Source: an uncultured Bacteroides sp.
GTDB taxonomy: Bacteria > Bacteroidota > Bacteroidia > Bacteroidales > Bacteroidaceae
Assembly (NCBI GenBank): GCA_900544075.1
Contig: UQTJ01000004.1
Coordinates: forward strand, 1-64,000
Length of the DNA: 64,000 bases
Reading direction: 5' to 3'
This document shows, in pieces, positions 60,668 to 64,000 of the stretch (positions are counted from its first letter, which is position 1; every line of letters begins with the position of its first letter). The position numbers and the translations under genes were made by a program. Under the pieces are notes generated by a model. That model did not search any database and was not told the DNA's origin. It was given only the letters and a program-made list of their open reading frames with translations.

Positions 60668-61263
60668 TGATGATGACAACTGATATGATAAACTGGCCTG
60701 AAGAGAAGGTTCAGAAACTGATGGGACACTACAAGGAGATTCTGTCATTGTTGGGTGAAGATCCTGAACGTGAGGGCCTTTTGAAAACACCGGAGCGTGT
60801 GGCAAAGGCTATGCTTACTCTCACCAGAGGATATGACATGGACCCGAAGGCTGTGCTTAATGCTGCTAAATTCCAGGAGGAATACAGTCAGATGGTTATT
60901 GTGAAGGATATTGATTTCTTCTCTTTGTGCGAACATCACATGCTTCCGTTTTACGGAAAGGCTCATGTGGCGTATATTCCCAACGGATATATAACAGGAT
61001 TGAGCAAGATAGCGCGTGTGGTTGATATCTTTTCACACCGATTGCAGGTACAGGAACGAATGACTCTGCAGATAAAGGAATGCATTCAGGAAACGTTGAA
61101 TCCGCTTGGAGTGATGGTTGTAGTTGAGGCTAAGCATATGTGTATGCAGATGCGTGGCGTAGAGAAACAGAACTCGATAACCACTACATCCGATTTCACA
61201 GGGGCTTTCAATCAGGCAAAGACTCGTGAGGAGTTCATGAATCTTATACGGAACAACCGTTAA
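60667..61263 (+). CDS. folE: GTP cyclohydrolase I
   Basis: 198 residues. The zinc ligands are in SLCEHHMLPFYGKAHVAYIP and MCMQMRGVEK; the substrate loop ITGLSKIARVVDIFSHRLQV and QERMTLQI follow, as in all FolE. It makes dihydroneopterin triphosphate, the first step of folate synthesis. Its start ATG shares a base with the stop of the SPOR gene. Its end overlaps the convergent dnaG by 4 bp. Confidence 0.95.
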   Translation: MMMTTDMINWPEEKVQKLMGHYKEILSLLGEDPEREGLLKTPERVAKAMLTLTRGYDMDPKAVLNAAKFQEEYSQMVIVKDIDFFSLCEHHMLPFYGKAHVAYIPNGYITGLSKIARVVDIFSHRLQVQERMTLQIKECIQETLNPLGVMVVVEAKHMCMQMRGVEKQNSITTTSDFTGAFNQAKTREEFMNLIRNNR

Positions 61264-63425
61264 TACAGGCTTGTAGTACGGTCGCCGGCATCTTTCAGAA
61301 TCATATTCTGGGTTTCGGTCAAATCTTTGAAATGTGCCATTATCTCTGCACACTTCTCTGGATTCGAAGCCACGGCCGGGTCGTTTAGAGCTTGAAGGGT
61401 ATGTTTCATCTCTTCTTTTAGAATAGATATCTTAAAATCCAGCAGCAGGCGGGGAACGAGTTCATAAAGACGTTCTTCGTCTGTTATTATTTTCTGCCCT
61501 TTTGAGTGGTAATTGCTCAGCTGGTATCTGTCGCTCGACATATCGGCAGCCACTTTACTTATCTCCGGGTCAGGGTTTGAAAGGAAATATCTTTCGGCCA
61601 CAAAATTCTCATTGTGTACGTTTTCTTCCGCTTCCTTCAGTATTTTTCTGTGTATAGGGTTGTGGAACTGTATATCGTCAACTCTCAGATTATACGCTAT
61701 ATACTCTGTTACAGTAAAAGGCTGTTCGTTACCTTCTTCGTCCTCTACACAGCACACTACTTTCTCTCCATATCTGATAATCATTTTCACAAGACTCTCT
61801 TCCTGCTTGTAGAAAACCTTGTTTTCGTTTCCCTGAGCCGGAATATATGATGAGTATGTGTCAACCGGTGATACCGCTTCCGGCAGTAACTCCGGTGGAG
61901 GTATATTGCCTTCAGGCGTAAAGGCAGGTATGTCGATTGGTTCAGTTGCAGGATTGCTCACAGGCGGAATGGTATTCACAGCACTGTTATTGTCTGTACC
62001 GTTGATGCCAGTCTGCTGTTCTCCTTGTTGTGAAGGGGCTATAGCCTGCTGTCTTCTGCTGTATTCTTCCCTCTGTCTTTTTCTTTCTTCTTCCTTCTCC
62101 TTGTTTTCAACAGCCTGTTCAATAAGTTTAGCGGTAGCTTCAACTAAGATTTTCTCGTCCATCTTAAGCAGTTGGCTGCACTCCCTGATATATACAGAAC
62201 GGACTATGCTGTCGGGAATTACAGATATGCTTTTTACGATGCTTGAAATCAGCTCAGCCCTTTTGATTGGGTCCTTGCCGGCCTCGTCCATAAGCAGGTT
62301 GGTTTTGAAACGGATAAAGTCAACCTCATTGTTATTGATATAAGCCTGGTACTCCGTAGCGTTATGCTTTCTGGCAAAGCTGTCAGGGTCCTCACCGTCG
62401 GGAAGCAGGCATACCTTTATATTCATTCCTTCTTCCAAAAGCATGTCGATACCGCGGATACTGGCTTTTATACCTGCACCGTCGCCATCGTATAACACTG
62501 TGATGTTGCTCGTAAATCTGTGGATAAGCCTTATCTGGTCCGATGTAAGTGCCGTACCGGATGATGCCACTACGTTCTCAATACCGCTCTGGTGCATCGA
62601 AATAACGTCGGTGTAACCTTCCACAAGGAAACATCTGTCCTGGCGGATTATAGACTGTTTGGCAAAGTATATACCGTACAGTTCCTTACTCTTATGATAG
62701 ATTTCTGATTCAGGAGAGTTGACGTACTTCATCTGTACGTTCTTCGTTGCCGCGCTGAGTACACGGCCGCCGAAAGCAACTACTTTTCCTGTGATATTAT
62801 GAACAGGGAAAATCACACGTCCCCAGAAACGGTCGCGTATGGTTTTTCCGTCGTCCTTCATATAGCAAAGTCCTGTTTTGAGCAGCAGTTCCTGTTTGTA
62901 GCCTTTCTGTACAGCGGTTCTTGCCAGTGCATCTTTTGATTCTGTGCAATAGCCGAGCTGGAATTTCTTGATTATATCATCGCGGAATCCTCTCTGACGG
63001 AAATAGGTCATACCTATGCTCTGTCCGTCGACATTGTTGTATAAGATGTCCTGGAAATATTCAGCTGCAAACTGATTGACGAGGAAAAGACTTTCTCTGA
63101 GACCTTGCGACTGTTTTTCCTCCTTTGTAAGTTCTCTTTCCTTGATTTCGATATTGTACTTCTTTGCAAGCCATTTCAGAGCCTCGTAGTACGACAACTG
63201 CTCATGCTCCATAATGAAATGTACGGCATTTCCACCTTTTCCGCAACTGAAGCACTTACATACTCCCTTGCTTGGAGATACACTGAACGATGGAGTTTTT
63301 TCGTTATGGAAAGGGCACAAACCAACGTAGTTGACTCCGCGCTTGCGCAGAGTAACGAAGTCGGAAACAACATCAACTATTTGTGCTGCATCGAGAATCT
63401 TGTCTATGGTGGCCTGATCTATCAT
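61260..63425 (-). CDS. dnaG: DNA primase
   Basis: About 721 residues from the ATG at 63425 (MIDQATIDKILDAAQIVDVV). The frame is open 20 codons further upstream, but that part lies beyond the promoter box at 63434-63441. The CHC2 zinc finger is CPFHNEKTPSFSVSPSKG with CKCFSCGKGG. The TOPRIM domain shows LVEGYTDVISMHQSG, ASSGTALTSDQIRL and VLYDGDGAGIKASIRGID. The C-terminal part is long, with a Gln/Pro/Thr-rich linker (about 450-560), as in Bacteroidetes DnaG. It makes replication primers. Confidence 0.95.
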   Translation of the reverse strand: MIDQATIDKILDAAQIVDVVSDFVTLRKRGVNYVGLCPFHNEKTPSFSVSPSKGVCKCFSCGKGGNAVHFIMEHEQLSYYEALKWLAKKYNIEIKERELTKEEKQSQGLRESLFLVNQFAAEYFQDILYNNVDGQSIGMTYFRQRGFRDDIIKKFQLGYCTESKDALARTAVQKGYKQELLLKTGLCYMKDDGKTIRDRFWGRVIFPVHNITGKVVAFGGRVLSAATKNVQMKYVNSPESEIYHKSKELYGIYFAKQSIIRQDRCFLVEGYTDVISMHQSGIENVVASSGTALTSDQIRLIHRFTSNITVLYDGDGAGIKASIRGIDMLLEEGMNIKVCLLPDGEDPDSFARKHNATEYQAYINNNEVDFIRFKTNLLMDEAGKDPIKRAELISSIVKSISVIPDSIVRSVYIRECSQLLKMDEKILVEATAKLIEQAVENKEKEEERKRQREEYSRRQQAIAPSQQGEQQTGINGTDNNSAVNTIPPVSNPATEPIDIPAFTPEGNIPPPELLPEAVSPVDTYSSYIPAQGNENKVFYKQEESLVKMIIRYGEKVVCCVEDEEGNEQPFTVTEYIAYNLRVDDIQFHNPIHRKILKEAEENVHNENFVAERYFLSNPDPEISKVAADMSSDRYQLSNYHSKGQKIITDEERLYELVPRLLLDFKISILKEEMKHTLQALNDPAVASNPEKCAEIMAHFKDLTETQNMILKDAGDRTTSLY

Positions 63426-63433
63426 ATTAGCTG

Positions 63434-63441
63434 CAAAAGTA
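63434..63441 (-). promoter_or_regulatory. -7 box of dnaG, very short leader
   Basis: On the minus strand TACTTTTG matches TAnnTTTG only 8 bp before the dnaG ATG. With transcription starting a few bases after the box the mRNA leader would be about 5 nt. Confidence 0.5.
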
Positions 63442-63471
63442 CATAAAAAATATGATTTGGGGATAAAAAAT

Positions 63472-63499
63472 AGGGGAAACCACATTTGCGGTTTCCCCT
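63472..63499 (-). terminator. mdh terminator
   Basis: aggggaaacc (63472-63481) and ggtttcccct (63490-63499) pair perfectly; on the minus strand the stem is followed by a T tract, ending mdh before the dnaG promoter. Confidence 0.85.
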
Positions 63500-63525
63500 G
63501 ATATAATTTATAGCCTGTATATTAA

Positions 63526-64000
63526 TTATTTAATATTAGGGTTCAATGCGTTCCATTCAGATACTGGAGGAAGAACGCCCATAGCGATAACTTCGTCACG
63601 AAGAGCGCACAAGTGTTCATAGCTCTTATCCAAAGCAGCCTGTTCTTCAGCTGTTCCATTCAAAGCAGCGCAGTGGCAACCTTCTGTGTCGATTGAAGTT
63701 TCCCAAGCCATCATGATGTGGTCATACTTATTGTTTGATACATATGTACCAGCTGGCCAACGGAATGCTTTACCACCCATAGCTGCACCAATCATTTCGA
63801 TAGAAACGTATGATGGGCTCTGGAATGAAGAACGTCCGCGGAGGTTGATGATGTTAGCACCACCCTTAGTTACTTTCTGCTGGATTTCAGCCCACTGTTC
63901 TTTAGTCAAAGCGTCTGTACCGATGATGTCAGTCAAAGCCTTGCCATTAACTTTAGCTGTAGAAGCGAATACTGCCATCTGTTCGCCGTGACCACCGTAT
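63526..64000 (-). CDS. mdh: malate dehydrogenase, C-terminal part (gene continues beyond window)
   Basis: The minus-strand frame is open to the window edge: before the in-frame ATG at 63978 it reads YGGHGEQ, the catalytic-His block of malate/lactate dehydrogenases, so the real start lies outside. About 158 residues are visible, including VTKGGANIINLRGRSSFQSP, SYVSIEMIGAAMGGKAFRWP and the C-terminal ALRDEVIAMGVLPPVSEWN. This matches the Bacteroidales malate dehydrogenase type. It interconverts malate and oxaloacetate in the reductive branch to succinate/propionate. Confidence 0.9.
   Translation of the reverse strand, partial: YGGHGEQMAVFASTAKVNGKALTDIIGTDALTKEQWAEIQQKVTKGGANIINLRGRSSFQSPSYVSIEMIGAAMGGKAFRWPAGTYVSNNKYDHIMMAWETSIDTEGCHCAALNGTAEEQAALDKSYEHLCALRDEVIAMGVLPPVSEWNALNPNIK

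Noticed and set aside
1..64000. tRNA, rRNA or riboswitch genes
   Set aside because: Intergenic spaces were read for cloverleaf-type ends, conserved rRNA segments and common riboswitch cores; none was convincing by eye, though a covariance-model search could still find small RNAs.

Overview
The window looks like chromosomal DNA from a gut Bacteroidales, most likely Bacteroidaceae (Bacteroides, Phocaeicola or a close relative). The grounds are a complete SusR/A/B/C/D/E starch locus, many promoters with the Bacteroidetes -7 box TAnnTTTG, lipoprotein-rich fimbrial genes, and gene orders I associate with the order (tig-clpP-clpX-recQ; three SurA-type genes-OstA-mutL; DUF1599-DoxX-like-tpiA-SPOR-folE). 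The species cannot be fixed by reading alone. No rRNA, tRNA, CRISPR array or intact insertion sequence was seen.

Layout. (1) 1-6,600: a visibly GC-rich accessory island. It holds the 3' part of a DUF3575 fimbrial gene, a FimB/DUF5119-like lipoprotein, a fimbrillin, a GLUG-repeat fimbrillin, a cluster of REP-like palindromes, and then a gene graveyard. The graveyard contains a truncated contractile-injection-system gene (DUF4255), a shattered sensor kinase, a shard of the fimbrillin and a truncated KilA-N gene. (2) 6,600-8,180: an AAA-ATPase/PD-(D/E)XK protein. (3) 8,176-16,007: an AraC regulator divergent from a hexuronate operon (SDR fructuronate reductase, uxuA, hexuronate MFS transporter, uxaC), followed by a serine-type sulfatase. 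(4) 16,083-17,535: sufE and an M28 glutaminyl-cyclase-like lipoprotein. (5) 17,811-36,193: the starch/maltodextrin locus. An MFS maltose-type transporter and susR lie on the minus strand; susA, susB, susC, susD, susE, an esterase-GH13 fusion and a lipoprotein type I pullulanase lie on the plus strand. (6) 36,473-37,816: a FimB-like lipoprotein. (7) 37,915-40,383: MlaF/MlaE-type lipid transporter genes divergent from lptB. (8) 40,525-47,949: tig, clpP, clpX, recQ, guaB. (9) 48,030-55,391: envelope biogenesis genes and mutL. (10) 55,546-64,000: DUF3256, an M23/LysM peptidase, DUF1599, a DoxX-like protein, tpiA, SPOR, folE, dnaG and the 3' part of mdh.

How it works together. The starch locus would bind starch at the surface (SusD/SusE), import oligosaccharides through SusC, cut them in the periplasm with two GH13 enzymes and GH97 SusB, and carry maltose or glucose inward by MFS transport, with SusR sensing maltose. 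The hexuronate operon turns glucuronate or galacturonate into 2-keto-3-deoxygluconate.

No clearly novel multi-gene system was identified. The points most worth following are the esterase-GH13 fusion and absence of SusF/SusG in the starch locus, the AT-rich susC-E block, the decayed junkyard at 4.8-6.4 kb, two related tandem GTTCAC-type intergenic arrays, and a MutL that lacks the metal-binding endonuclease motifs.
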